NCBI GenBank assembly: GCA_031261455.1 | Contig: JAISJP010000007.1 | Location: forward strand, 186,001 to 250,000 | Source of the DNA: Propionibacteriaceae bacterium | GTDB taxonomy: Bacteria; Actinomycetota; Actinomycetes; Propionibacteriales; Propionibacteriaceae | Direction: 5' to 3' | Length of the DNA: 64,000 nucleotides | Shown: piece by piece, positions 24,729 to 33,732 of the stretch | How positions within the stretch are numbered: position 1 is the stretch's first letter | Layout: each line of letters begins with the position of its first letter | Notes under the pieces: model-generated | The model's input: the letters and a program-made list of their open reading frames with translations, nothing else | Databases searched by the model: none | Told to the model about the DNA's origin: nothing | Position numbers and translations under genes: made by a program

Positions 24729-26263
24729 GCTGTCTTCATCCATTCTGTTTGATTGAGTGTTAGCGCCGCTGCCAGATGCTCGCGTGTGGGGCGGTCCACG
24801 GCGCTTAGGTCTGCAAGCGTCCATGCCAGACGCAGGGCCTTGTCGACGCCGCGAGAACTGATACGTCCGCGTTGCACCGCATCGTCCAAAATCTTGAGGC
24901 CTCCATCTGGTTCGGGTAGTTCGCGACGCATCCACGCACCCGGCACCTCGGCGTTGCAGCAGAAACCGCCTGGGGCAAGCCGCGCAAGCGCTCGCGCCCT
25001 AGCCTCCGCAACTCTGGCGGCAATGGTGGTGCTTGATTCTGGAGCGTCCTTCATGGCGCGTATCAGTGATGCCCTGATGGGCGCGATCTGGTGATGAATG
25101 TCGATGCGGTCAAGAATTGGGCCGCTGAGTCGCTCGTTGTAGCGGCGGACCGTGGCCGGAAAGCAACGACACGCAGCACCAGCCGTGGCGTTCATACCGC
25201 AGGGACAAGGGTTGGCGGCCAGCACCAACTGGAACCTTGCCGGATAGCGAACCGTGCCCATCACACGGGCAATGCTCACCCAACCGGACTCCAGCGGGGT
25301 TCGCAGCGCATCCAGCGCCGACACCGAGAATTGCGGGGCCTCGTCGAGAAACAACACTCCCCGATGCGCCAGCGATATCTGACCGGGACGAGCGAGTCGG
25401 GCACCGCCCCCAATCATGGATGCCACGGTGGCGTTGTGATGCGGAGATGAGAACGGTGGACGACGGATAAGCCCAGAGATTTGTTCCCCGGCAAGGGAGT
25501 GAATTGCAGACACTTCCAGTGCCTCCGGCGTGCTGAGTGGCGGCAGCAAGCCGGGAAGTCGCTCGGCCAGCATGGTCTTGCCCGCTCCCGGCGCTCCGTG
25601 CAGGAACACGTGATGTCTGCCTGCGGCAGCCACCTCCATCGCCCAACGGGCATCTGGGTGCCCCAGCACGTCTGCCATGTCAGGCAACGCGGAAGTCGCG
25701 GGGTCGTCGCCGTCGCGGCACGCCGCCACTGGTGCAGCGTTGAGAACTAGCCTCCCATTCAGAACCTCGATGAGGTCGTCAAGACAGGAGACGCCAAATA
25801 CTTGGGCGTCCTCAACGAGACTGGCCTCGCCGACTTGGCCGCTGGGAACCACCACCTTCGGGCGTCCTGCAGTAACGGCGGCTACCACGCCGGGCAGCAC
25901 GCCGCGCACCGGATGGACTCTGCCGTCCAGCCCCAGCTCCCCCATCAACACGCACGTACTTGCGACTTCGCGAGGTATCTTGCCCCCTGCGGCGAGCACC
26001 GCCGCCACAATGGCTAAGTCGTAGTGGCTCCCGGCTTTGGGCATGCTGGCCGGAGTGAGATTGATGGTGAGGTGCTCCCCCGGCCAACCGAAACCGGCAC
26101 CATAGAGGGCGTCACGACAGCGCTCTTTGGCTTCCATCAACGACGAGTCGGGCAGGCCAACGAGCACGGTGCGCGGCAGACCTGCGGTGATGGACGCCTC
26201 GACTTCGATCAGAGTGCCCTCAAGACCAGTCAGGGCGATAGACCATGCAGACCCGATGCTCAT
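24725..26263 (-). CDS. comM: YifB/ComM family AAA+ ATPase (Mg-chelatase-like)
   Basis: Hexameric helicase family that promotes branch migration during transformation in competent bacteria. The 512-residue protein has an N-terminal Lon-like (ChlI) domain with the segment GLPRTVLVGLPDSSLMEAKE, Walker A HGAPGAGKTMLAERL, Walker B HRGVLFLDEAPQF, a Cys cluster CPCG...CRC, and the C-terminal Mg-chelatase domain. Start ATG overlaps the yraN stop by four bases. The gene is intact and central to the coupled yraN-comM-dprA operon. Confidence 0.93.
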   Translation of the reverse strand: MSIGSAWSIALTGLEGTLIEVEASITAGLPRTVLVGLPDSSLMEAKERCRDALYGAGFGWPGEHLTINLTPASMPKAGSHYDLAIVAAVLAAGGKIPREVASTCVLMGELGLDGRVHPVRGVLPGVVAAVTAGRPKVVVPSGQVGEASLVEDAQVFGVSCLDDLIEVLNGRLVLNAAPVAACRDGDDPATSALPDMADVLGHPDARWAMEVAAAGRHHVFLHGAPGAGKTMLAERLPGLLPPLSTPEALEVSAIHSLAGEQISGLIRRPPFSSPHHNATVASMIGGGARLARPGQISLAHRGVLFLDEAPQFSVSALDALRTPLESGWVSIARVMGTVRYPARFQLVLAANPCPCGMNATAGAACRCFPATVRRYNERLSGPILDRIDIHHQIAPIRASLIRAMKDAPESSTTIAARVAEARARALARLAPGGFCCNAEVPGAWMRRELPEPDGGLKILDDAVQRGRISSRGVDKALRLAWTLADLSAVDRPTREHLAAALTLNQTEWMKTA

Positions 26264-26640
26264 GAGATGTTCCTCACGTGCGCGATCCGGGGCGCGAAGC
26301 CGGGAGGCTTGGTTATGCCGATGGCATCAATGCGCAGCCCCTCCCCAATTCCCGGATGCGCCCGCCGCCACTGACACGCCAGCCCACGCAGGCGCAGCAG
26401 TTTTGTGGCCGTGATTGCCTCTAGGGGGTTTCCAAAGCCGAGGCCACTCTTGGTCTTGACCTCAATCACCACGAGGTTGGGCGCGCGGCCGGGCACAGGT
26501 TCCAACGCAATCAAGTCGAGTTCGCCGGTGCTACATCGCCAGTTGCGCTCGGCTATCGTCCATCCAAGGGACGCCAAGTGTTTTGCGGCGAGGTCTTCGC
26601 CCCACTTGCCTAACTTTGATCTCTCTAGTGCTGCACTCAC
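26260..26640 (-). CDS. yraN: YraN/UPF0102 nuclease-fold protein
   Basis: A 126-residue member of UPF0102, a PD-(D/E)xK-like nuclease fold of unknown role that is conserved next to dprA or rnhB. Motifs seen are GKWGEDLAAKHL, GELDLIAL and VVIEVKTKSG, which give the expected Glu, Asp and Glu-x-Lys residues. It starts at GTG and heads the operon with comM and dprA. Two perfect DnaA-box-like sites lie just upstream. Confidence 0.9.
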   Translation of the reverse strand: MSAALERSKLGKWGEDLAAKHLASLGWTIAERNWRCSTGELDLIALEPVPGRAPNLVVIEVKTKSGLGFGNPLEAITATKLLRLRGLACQWRRAHPGIGEGLRIDAIGITKPPGFAPRIAHVRNIS

Positions 26641-26677
26641 ACCTTAACTATGTGGAGACAGCGCCAAAACGAGACAC

Positions 26678-26718
26678 TTATCCACAGGTCAGGAGGCCAA
26701 CAGTGTGGCTGTGGATAA
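26678..26718. repeat. inverted pair of perfect DnaA boxes
   Basis: TTATCCACA at 26678-26686 and its complement TGTGGATAA at 26710-26718, in opposite orientation, in the 127-base gap between yraN and the DUF2469 gene. A weaker TGTGGAGAC lies at 26651. They could let DnaA regulate yraN-comM-dprA or titrate DnaA. Confidence 0.6.
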
Positions 26719-26767
26719 CCCAAGAGTGTGACTAGAGGATGTAACCAGAGACGGGCAGAGACCGGTA

Positions 26768-27082
26768 TCAGCGACTCTGTTCAGGAACGCGCAGTTCGGA
26801 GTGCTGAATCTCCTCGATAGAAACATCGCGGAACGTCAACACTTTGGCCGTCTTGATGAGACGTCCGGGCCGGTAAAGGTCCCAAACCCACGCGTCGGCC
26901 ATGGTCACCTCGTAGTAAACATCGTTGCCCTCAGTGCGAACCTGCAAGTCAACGCCGTTACACAGGTAGAAACGTCGCTCAGTCTCGACGGCGTACTTGA
27001 AGATGGCGGCTACGTCGCGATACTCGCGGTAAAGCTCCAACTCCAGTCTGTTTTCGTAGGCTTCGAGGTCTTCTGCGCTCAT
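26768..27082 (-). CDS. DUF2469 protein
   Basis: A 104-residue protein of DUF2469 (Rv2901c-like), a family restricted to actinobacteria and nearly always found between rnhB and yraN. Family features seen are MSAEDLEAYENRLELELYRE at the start, FKYAVETERRFYLCN and the aromatic-rich DAWVWDLYRP. The function is unknown. The gene appears leaderless, with TAGACT nine bases before the ATG. Confidence 0.9.
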   Translation of the reverse strand: MSAEDLEAYENRLELELYREYRDVAAIFKYAVETERRFYLCNGVDLQVRTEGNDVYYEVTMADAWVWDLYRPGRLIKTAKVLTFRDVSIEEIQHSELRVPEQSR

Positions 27083-27091
27083 GATAATTCC

Positions 27092-27097
27092 AGTCTA
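27092..27097 (-). promoter_or_regulatory. -10 box TAGACT, probable leaderless start
   Basis: On the minus strand TAGACT is followed after nine bases by the DUF2469 start codon. Confidence 0.5.
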
Positions 27098-27111
27098 CTC
27101 TGTTGGCGGGG

Positions 27112-27750
27112 CTAACGGGTGAGCACTGCGGCCACGTTCGCGTAACTGAGTCGATGGATGGGTGACGGTCCTAGCCGCTCCAGTGCGGCCTGATGCACCG
27201 CCGTGGCATATCCTTTGTGACCTTCCAAGGCGTATCCGGGGTAATCCAAAGCCAACTGACACATTGTCCGGTCACGGCTGACCTTTGCCAAGATGGACGC
27301 CGCAGAGACGCAGGACACCACCTGGTCCCCTTTCCACATGCCGATTGATGGCCACGGCAGCCCGTCCACCGCAAAACCGTCACAGATGGCGTAGTCAGGC
27401 GGCACGTCAAGCCCCAACAACGCACGTCGCAACGCCTGCACGTTGGCTTCTTGGATGCCGAAGGTGTCACAGTCCAGGGCAGAGACGGACACGATGTTGA
27501 ACGACACGGCTGCGTCGCAGATGACATCAAACAGACGCTCCCGGGCGAGCGGTGTGAGTTTCTTGGAGTCATCCAGCCGCGCAAGGCGAGCGTCAGTGAC
27601 TTCGCCCGTAGTCGGGTCTGTGGGCAGAATGACCGCAGCAGCAACCAACGGGCCAGCGCAAGCGCCGCGTCCCGCCTCGTCAGCACCGGCAACGGTAACG
27701 AAACCAGCTGCCGCAAGGGTGGCAATGGGGCTGAGCCCAGCTATCGGCAT
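27112..27750 (-). CDS. rnhB: ribonuclease HII
   Basis: Removes ribonucleotides and RNA primers from DNA/RNA hybrids in the cytosol. The 212-residue protein has the N-terminal catalytic motif AGADEAGRGACAGPLVAAA with the two acidic residues, the DSKKLT segment, ICDGF, and SILAKVSRDR, with the last acidic residues following. The gene overlaps the end of lepB by ten bases, so the two are co-transcribed. Confidence 0.95.
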   Translation of the reverse strand: MPIAGLSPIATLAAAGFVTVAGADEAGRGACAGPLVAAAVILPTDPTTGEVTDARLARLDDSKKLTPLARERLFDVICDAAVSFNIVSVSALDCDTFGIQEANVQALRRALLGLDVPPDYAICDGFAVDGLPWPSIGMWKGDQVVSCVSAASILAKVSRDRTMCQLALDYPGYALEGHKGYATAVHQAALERLGPSPIHRLSYANVAAVLTR

Positions 27751-29240
27751 GGCCCAACGATACTCGGAGTATCTGGCGCTGGTCCCGGAGACGGAATGTC
27801 ATTGAACGTCTCCGGCACGCGTATTCGGGCCATGTGGTCCCACGGCCCGGTCACCGCAACCACAGTCCCGGTGACCTTGTCGATAGGCACAAACGCAGCC
27901 ATGCCCGGCGGTTCCCCACCGGTGGCTTCGCAGAGGTGGAAGCGCGAGTCTGCGGACTGATCGCGGTGGTCACCCATCACAAAGATACGGTCTTTCGGCA
28001 CGATGATGTCGAATCGCATGGCGCTGGGGGCCACCGCAACGCCGTTGGTGGAGTACAGGTAGTCGTCCTCCATCAGCGCGGTGCCGTTGACGGTGATACG
28101 ACCCGCAGCGTCACAACAAACCACGTGGTCCCCGGGCATGCCGATCACCCGTTTGACTAGGTGTCTTGTTGCTGTAGACGGCAGCAGGCCCACCCACTCC
28201 AGCACCTTGCGCACGCCGGTTGGCTCGTCAGGCTCTGCGCCCCGCAGCCAGTCACCGGGGTCCTCAAAGACGACCACGTCGCCACGTTCAAAGTCGATTA
28301 GTTTGACTGCGATGATGGAGTCGCCAGTCTCGATGGTGTGTTCCATGGAGCCGGACGGCACATTGAACGTCTGGTAAACGAACAGTCGCAGCACGCTGGT
28401 GAGCACCATGGCACCCAGAATGATGACAAACAGTTCCAGCAGCCAACTCTGCCATCGGGGACGCTTGGGCGGCTCCACGTCGGAGTCAGACTCAGAGGCA
28501 CCGTCATACCTGCCGCTCTTGGCGTGGTCATCAATGTCACCCGACTCGTTCCGACGAGTCTGGCCGTTCTTGACTGTTGACTGGTAATCGGCTGAGTCTT
28601 CTTCTTGGGGAAGCCCGCCCCAAGCTGCCAGGAACGGCTCGCCAGCATCAGCAATGACCGCCGCTGAGCGCGGGTCTTGGCGCGGGGAGCGATGCGGTCG
28701 CGGTGGAGCGCTAGTCTCCGCGAGTGGTGCAGTCATGAAGGAGGGCGCGGGCGGCGTCAGAGGCACCAGCGACACCGGACCTGACAACTCAATTGGGGTG
28801 ACATATTGAGCGTCCACATGATGGTCATACGCTACCGGTGGGACGACAGCGGACTGTTGCGCCACGGACGGTTGCACAGCAACAGGTGAGCGTGCAATGG
28901 GCTGTTGTGCCACGGGAGGCAACGCCACCGCTGGAGGCACGACAGGACGTGGCGGAGAGATGACCGCACCTGAGGACGTGCGACGTCCATACCCGGCCAA
29001 CGCCACAGTTGGTTCTTCGGACTCCGGGTCACTTGCGGGCAGACGCAACGCACCCGTTGGTTCGCGGTACTCTTCGATGCCGTACGGGTCTGCTAAAGGG
29101 ACCTGCTGGACCGGGATGAGAGTTGCGGGAGGGTTGAAATCCTGCGTGGCGGGAAGCTCTTCCCAGTCGCTGGGCAGCGCACGGCGAGCACGTCGGGGTG
29201 CGCCGGGGTAGGGGGTGGGATAACCACCGTCACTGCTCAT
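27741..29240 (-). CDS. lepB: signal peptidase I with long N-terminal extension
   Basis: Cleaves signal peptides from exported proteins at the outer face of the membrane. Catalytic Ser298 lies in NVPSGSMEHTI, Lys363 in LVKRVIGMPGD, and the closing box GDHRDQSADSR is present. A single membrane helix spans about 266-288. The first ~260 residues are a low-complexity cytosolic tail, rich in Pro, Val and Gln (VAQQPIARSPVAVQP) and then in Asp and Ser; such extensions vary among actinobacteria and the catalytic part is normal. I chose the ATG giving MSSDGGYP. Confidence 0.93.
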   Translation of the reverse strand: MSSDGGYPTPYPGAPRRARRALPSDWEELPATQDFNPPATLIPVQQVPLADPYGIEEYREPTGALRLPASDPESEEPTVALAGYGRRTSSGAVISPPRPVVPPAVALPPVAQQPIARSPVAVQPSVAQQSAVVPPVAYDHHVDAQYVTPIELSGPVSLVPLTPPAPSFMTAPLAETSAPPRPHRSPRQDPRSAAVIADAGEPFLAAWGGLPQEEDSADYQSTVKNGQTRRNESGDIDDHAKSGRYDGASESDSDVEPPKRPRWQSWLLELFVIILGAMVLTSVLRLFVYQTFNVPSGSMEHTIETGDSIIAVKLIDFERGDVVVFEDPGDWLRGAEPDEPTGVRKVLEWVGLLPSTATRHLVKRVIGMPGDHVVCCDAAGRITVNGTALMEDDYLYSTNGVAVAPSAMRFDIIVPKDRIFVMGDHRDQSADSRFHLCEATGGEPPGMAAFVPIDKVTGTVVAVTGPWDHMARIRVPETFNDIPSPGPAPDTPSIVGPCR

Positions 29241-29426
29241 ACAACTTAACCTCAAGCTTCGGGGTGTCACAAGCCACTATACCCGCTGTTAGGCCGAATC
29301 GGCTGCAAGGACGCAGGGCTAAATGCCCGCAAACACACTCACCATGCTTGGGGCACGCATTAGCGGATCACAGGGGTTGACACACCGGACCGACGGCTGA
29401 AGCCGCGTTGGCCGATAAGCGCATAC

Positions 29427-29780
29427 CTAGGAGTGGTCGCGCTTCTCCTTGATCTTAGCGGCCTTGCCACGTAGGCCACGCAGGTAGTAGAGCTTGGCGC
29501 GACGCACGTCGCCACGACGCTCGACCTCGATCTTGTCGATGATGGGGGTGTGCAGCGGGAAGGTACGCTCGACGCCGATGCCGAAGCTGATCTTGCGTAC
29601 GGTGAACGCCTCAGCGATGCCACCGCCGGTGCGGCTGATAACCACGCCAGCAAACACCTGGATACGGCTGCGGCTACCTTCGATAACCTTCACGTGAACG
29701 CGAACGGAGTCGCCGGGACGGAAAGCCGGGATGTCGGCGTTGAGGGTGTCTTGCGTAACGGACGCAACAAGCGGATTCAT
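29427..29780 (-). CDS. rplS: 50S ribosomal protein L19 (bL19)
   Basis: Structural protein at the 30S/50S interface, 117 residues. It has the family core [30 protein letters not shown] and [17 protein letters not shown], ending in a basic [25 protein letters not shown] precedes the ATG giving MNPLVASV. It lies downstream of rimM-trmD, the standard order of this ribosomal block. Confidence 0.97.
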   Translation of the reverse strand: MNPLVASVTQDTLNADIPAFRPGDSVRVHVKVIEGSRSRIQVFAGVVISRTGGGIAEAFTVRKISFGIGVERTFPLHTPIIDKIEVERRGDVRRAKLYYLRGLRGKAAKIKEKRDHS

Positions 29781-30014
29781 AAGATTGTTTTCCTCGCCAG
29801 TGCCACAGGTCACTTCGATGTCGTGTTATGTGTGTGTTGGTCTTGTTGGGTGGTTAGCCCCCTGTGGCAGGTGCCGACCCCTAAGGCCAAGGGATAATTC
29901 TGCCAGATCTGCTTGTGAAACGCTAACTGACACTAGAAACCTAGCGGCGCTGCCCGCGTGGCTGGAGACCCTGCAAGGTCCCGTTGACCCCACGTCTGCG
30001 CTCACGACAGCTGT

Positions 30015-30725
30015 TCAAGGCAGCAAGTCGGGACGACGTTCTGCCGTCAACGCCTCAGACCGGGCACGACGCCACTTTGCCACCTCACCGTGGTGACCAC
30101 TGAGCAGCACTTCGGGCACGTCCAAACCCCGCCAAGTGGCCGGTTTGGTGTACACCGGATACTCCAGCAGGCCGTCAGACGTGGCAGCGTGCGACTCCTC
30201 AATTAGAGACTCGGGGTTGCCAATGACACCGGGGATCAGTCGCACAATCGCCTCGCTCATCGCGAGTGCCGCCACTTCCCCACCGTTGAGCACGTAGTCA
30301 CCAAGCGAATACTCGCGCACGTCGAAGTGCGCCCGCGCCCACTCGATAACCCGCTGGTCGATGCCCTCGTAGCGCCCACAGGCAAAGACGATGTGTTCGT
30401 GAGTGGCAAGTTCGTCTGCTGCGCTCTGCGCAAAAGGTGTGCCCGCAGGAGTGGTGAAGATGAGCGTCGGTTGTGGTTGCAACTCGATGGTCTGGACTCG
30501 CGACGCGATGTCGTCGAGCACCTCGCCCCACGGCTCGGGTTTCATAACCATGCCAGCACCACCACCGTATGGGGTGTCGTCAACGGTGCGATGCCGGTCG
30601 TGAGTGAAGTCACGCAGGTCATGGATACGCACGTCGATAAGGCCAGACTCAATAGCCTTGCCGATCAGGGAGAGGCGCAGCGGCTCGAAGTACTCCGGGA
30701 AGACGGTGACGGCCTCAATCAGCAT
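30015..30725 (-). CDS. trmD: tRNA (guanine37-N1)-methyltransferase
   Basis: Methylates G37 next to the anticodon to prevent frameshifting. The 236-residue SPOUT (knotted) enzyme shows [43 protein letters not shown] and [14 protein letters not shown], all family signatures. The chosen ATG overlaps the end of rimM by 11 bases, which implies translational coupling. Confidence 0.97.
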   Translation of the reverse strand: MLIEAVTVFPEYFEPLRLSLIGKAIESGLIDVRIHDLRDFTHDRHRTVDDTPYGGGAGMVMKPEPWGEVLDDIASRVQTIELQPQPTLIFTTPAGTPFAQSAADELATHEHIVFACGRYEGIDQRVIEWARAHFDVREYSLGDYVLNGGEVAALAMSEAIVRLIPGVIGNPESLIEESHAATSDGLLEYPVYTKPATWRGLDVPEVLLSGHHGEVAKWRRARSEALTAERRPDLLP

Positions 30726-31299
30726 CGGTGGACCCTCTGGGCTCTCTAGCCGCATCCGGTTCATCCAAGGCGTCGGGCTCATCGATGAGGCCCGCGATAT
30801 CCGCCAAGGTAAGCGTTCCGGCTGCCAGATCGACGTCGGGGACCAAGGCTAGGACAAAGGGAACGAGCGCATCTGGAGCATCAGGGGCGTCTGTGATGCT
30901 GACGACAAGGAGGTCTTGGACGCCGGGGTGAAGCACCTGCTTGACCACACCTGCCTCGCGACCATCGTGACGCAGCACGCGCAGTCCGATGAGTTGACGG
31001 TCGTAATACTCCTCGTCACTGGTGGGGGTTTCGTCATCAGCAACATCTGCCAGCAGCACCCAACCACGGGCCTCTTCGGCCTCGTCGCGGGTGGGCAGTT
31101 CAGCGAAGCTGAGGATCAAGCGTCCTTGCACTCGGTGCGATGCGGTGATGGAGAGCGTACCGGGGCGGCCTTCAACGCGAAGTTTGGTGCCAACGGCAAA
31201 ACGGCGTTCAGGTTCGTCGGTGCGACTGAGCACCAGTACCTCGCCGTGCACACCATGCGGCCGCACGATGTTGCCGACAATAACTTCAACGCTACCCAT
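30715..31299 (-). CDS. rimM: 16S rRNA processing/assembly protein RimM
   Basis: Binds S19 and helps mature the 30S head domain. The 194-residue protein begins with [20 protein letters not shown] (RimM domain), contains [14 protein letters not shown] of the PRC-barrel domain, and ends in an acidic actinobacteria-type tail ([15 protein letters not shown]). A TAGAAT box eight bases before the ATG suggests its own leaderless promoter, separating rimM-trmD from khpA-rpsP; a REP-like hairpin lies in the gap between them. Confidence 0.95.
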   Translation of the reverse strand: MGSVEVIVGNIVRPHGVHGEVLVLSRTDEPERRFAVGTKLRVEGRPGTLSITASHRVQGRLILSFAELPTRDEAEEARGWVLLADVADDETPTSDEEYYDRQLIGLRVLRHDGREAGVVKQVLHPGVQDLLVVSITDAPDAPDALVPFVLALVPDVDLAAGTLTLADIAGLIDEPDALDEPDAAREPRGSTDAD

Positions 31300-31307
31300 T
31301 AACTACC

Positions 31308-31313
31308 ATTCTA
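31308..31313 (-). promoter_or_regulatory. -10 box TAGAAT, probable leaderless start
   Basis: On the minus strand TAGAAT is followed after eight bases by the rimM ATG. Confidence 0.5.
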
Positions 31314-31366
31314 TGCTTGGTTGGAGGGTCACGGCACGGATCTACGCCACGGCACCACACCTACTC

Positions 31367-31394
31367 CGTCATCCCGCGCACAGTCGCGGGATCC
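31367..31394. repeat. REP-like palindromic repeat, copy A
   Basis: ATCCCGCG-CACAGT-CGCGGGAT: 8-bp stem with the same CAGT loop as copies at 44948 and 60417. Compared with copy C the stem differs by compensating changes. Confidence 0.6.
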
Positions 31395-31480
31395 ATCCGA
31401 GGTGCAGTGGATTCTGCCACTACGCGCAGAATAACAAACCAGTCCTTCAGTGACGAAGCAGCGCAGCGAGCAAGAACTCC

Positions 31481-31741
31481 TTAGCGGCGCGGGCCACGGG
31501 TGGGTTTGCGGTCTACGTCGACAAAGTCGACACGCACACCGTCTTGACCGGCTAGTGCGTTGACGACCGTGCGCAGAGCGGTTGCCGTGCGTCCGTCGCG
31601 TCCGATCACTTTGCCGACATCCTCAGGGTGCACGCGCACCTCAAGCATCTTGCCAACCCGGAGTTCACGCGAGCGCACGCTCACGTCCTCCGGGTGGGCA
31701 ACGATACCCTGAACCAGATGTTCCAGTGCGTCAGAGAGCAT
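31481..31741 (-). CDS. khpA: KH-domain RNA-binding protein KhpA
   Basis: Small single-KH RNA-binding protein, 86 residues, with the GxxG loop in GKVIGRDGRTATALRTVV. In other bacteria KhpA works with KhpB in cell size control or RNA chaperoning. Its start codon overlaps the rpsP stop by one base (TAATG), the classic rpsP-khpA coupling. The basic C-terminus DRKPTRGPRR is typical of actinobacterial members. Confidence 0.93.
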   Translation of the reverse strand: MLSDALEHLVQGIVAHPEDVSVRSRELRVGKMLEVRVHPEDVGKVIGRDGRTATALRTVVNALAGQDGVRVDFVDVDRKPTRGPRR

Positions 31742-32265
31742 TACTCGGCCTCAGCCGGGGCGACCTCGGGAGCGGGCTCTGCGGCGACCTCTTCGGCCAC
31801 AGCTTCGGCGACGGCTTCCTCTTGCGCCTCAACGATCTCCGCAACAGCCTCGGGCAGCGCTTCGACCTCTTCGGTCTTCTTGCCACGCTTTGACTTGGTG
31901 ACGGCGGCGGTCAACGGCTCATCGTTCGCCTCAGCGAGGGCCTTATTGAACAGTTCTGCCTTGTCAGGCTTCGGCGGTGCCACCTCAATGCCACTGGGGA
32001 TGGAGGTGTCGCCCGTGAAGGCCTGCCAATCGCCCGAACGCTTGAAGATCGCGACGACAGCCTCCGTCGGCTGTGCCCCAACCCCCAGCCAGTACTGGGC
32101 GCGCTCCGAGTTCACAACGATGACACTCGGGTTTGACTTGGGATGATACTGGCCGATCTCCTCAACGGGACGACCATCGCGCTTGGCGCGTGAGTCGATG
32201 ACGACGATGCGGTAGTGCGGGTCGCGGATCTTGCCGAGACGCTTCAGACGAATCTTCGTTGCCAC
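31741..32265 (-). CDS. rpsP: 30S ribosomal protein S16 (bS16) with acidic tail
   Basis: Structural protein of the 30S body. The first ~85 residues are a normal S16 ([40 protein letters not shown]). About 90 further residues form an Ala/Glu-rich tail ([19 protein letters not shown]), longer than in E. coli but of a kind seen in actinobacteria. It starts at GTG with AGGAG ten bases upstream; an earlier in-frame start lacks a site. Confidence 0.96.
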   Translation of the reverse strand: MATKIRLKRLGKIRDPHYRIVVIDSRAKRDGRPVEEIGQYHPKSNPSVIVVNSERAQYWLGVGAQPTEAVVAIFKRSGDWQAFTGDTSIPSGIEVAPPKPDKAELFNKALAEANDEPLTAAVTKSKRGKKTEEVEALPEAVAEIVEAQEEAVAEAVAEEVAAEPAPEVAPAEAE

Positions 32266-32566
32266 TTGTGTGGGTACTCCTGTTTTCATTTACAAGCCGG
32301 GACGTACTCGTCTCGACTTCAAGCTTGTAAGTCCAGTCAAGACGAGTGGGGCACGTCCTGCTAATGACTCTTCTGGAGTCTGCGAGGCATGGACAGTGAG
32401 AGGATGCCAAATCCACACAGACAACGGCACCTATTCTGCCACGACTACGCTCATTTGAGCGAATCGTGACGACAGGAGACGAGGGTAGCGACGCTCTAGT
32501 TCCGTGGATCGTCGCAGTTGGCGACGAGGAGAGCGGCTAGCAAGCACAGCAGCGAATCGGCACGTC
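32266..32566. other. intergenic region upstream of rpsP
   Basis: No gene seen in about 300 bases between the amidohydrolase stop and rpsP. A short palindrome CGCTCA-TT-TGAGCG lies at 32447-32460. The rpsP promoter should be here but no clear boxes can be chosen. Confidence 0.4.
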
Positions 32567-33661
32567 TCAGCAGTAGGTGCCGCCCTCGGCGACGATTACG
32601 CCGCGAAGCACTATGCAGGACGGGTGCGTGACGACGCGGAGGTCGGCGCGCGGGTCGTTGTCGTAGACGACGAAGTCTGCGGAGGCGCCGAGTTCTAGGC
32701 AGGGGGCGTTGAGCCACGGGCGCGCCCGCCACGTGGCTGCCCCGAGCGCAAAGTCAGCGTCGCCAACTGCGCCAAGCTTGACCACCTCGTGGGGCGCTTG
32801 GTCGTAGGTGACCACTGTGCCAGCGTCGGTGCCGCAGTAGATGGGCACTCCGGCTTCACGGGCCTTGCCGAGGGTGTCAAGACGACGCTCATATAGGTCG
32901 CGCATATGCGCGGCATATGTCGGGAACTTTTCCTCTCCTTGGGCGGCATACATGGGAAAGTTCTCAATGTTGCACAGCGTTGGCACTAGTCCGACGCCGT
33001 TTGCGGCCATCTTTTCGATGACCGGATCGGTTAGACCAACGCCATGCTCCACGCAGTCGATTCCGGCATCGACGATCTCCGCGACCGCCTGCTCACCGAA
33101 GGTGTGGGCGGTGACACGCACTCCCAGTTCGTGGGCGCGTTTGATTCCGGCGGCCACCACGTCGGCGGACCAGCATGGGGCGAGATCGCCGACTGAGCGA
33201 TCGATCCAGTCGGCCACAAACTTGATCCAGCCTTGGCCCCGCGAGCACTGCAACTCCACCTCGGCGACAAAATCTTGCGGATCAACCTCGTCTGCCAGGC
33301 CAGGCAGGTAGCGCTTGGTTAGGGCAATGTGCCGTCCACTACGGATGATGCGCGGCAGATCGGGGCGATCCTCAATCCACCAGTTGTCGGAGGGCACGCC
33401 GTTGTCGCGCACCAGCAGCGTTCCGGCGTTGCGGGCAGTGAGCGCCTGTTGCAGAATGCGTTCCTTGGGGATCTCGCCGCCGACGCCAAGACCGATGTGA
33501 CAGTGGGCATCCACGAGTCCGGGCAGCACCCAGCAGCGCTTCGAGATGGTTTCTGCCCCCGCGATTGGCCCTTCTACGACCACACCGTCCGCAACCCAGA
33601 AGTCGCGCGGTTCACTCTCCGGAAGAATGACTCCGGTGAGATGCAGTGCCTTATTGCTCAT
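32567..33661 (-). CDS. amidohydrolase family protein
   Basis: Metal-dependent hydrolase with a TIM-barrel fold, 364 residues. Ligands seen are the HCHIG pair near residue 53, a carboxylated-Lys candidate in WIKFVADW, His in RVTAHTFGE, His in CVEHGVG and the catalytic Asp in YCGTDAGTVV. It belongs to the imidazolonepropionase/prolidase-like group of amidohydrolases; the substrate is unknown. It lies on the minus strand between ffh and rpsP without close coupling to either. Confidence 0.9.
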   Translation of the reverse strand: MSNKALHLTGVILPESEPRDFWVADGVVVEGPIAGAETISKRCWVLPGLVDAHCHIGLGVGGEIPKERILQQALTARNAGTLLVRDNGVPSDNWWIEDRPDLPRIIRSGRHIALTKRYLPGLADEVDPQDFVAEVELQCSRGQGWIKFVADWIDRSVGDLAPCWSADVVAAGIKRAHELGVRVTAHTFGEQAVAEIVDAGIDCVEHGVGLTDPVIEKMAANGVGLVPTLCNIENFPMYAAQGEEKFPTYAAHMRDLYERRLDTLGKAREAGVPIYCGTDAGTVVTYDQAPHEVVKLGAVGDADFALGAATWRARPWLNAPCLELGASADFVVYDNDPRADLRVVTHPSCIVLRGVIVAEGGTYC

Positions 33662-33732
33662 CTTGGCCCCTTAGGTGTCGTTCTCGGTCATGCTGAGAGA
33701 AGCTGCGGCATCTAGTTGCCACGCCGCTCCGC

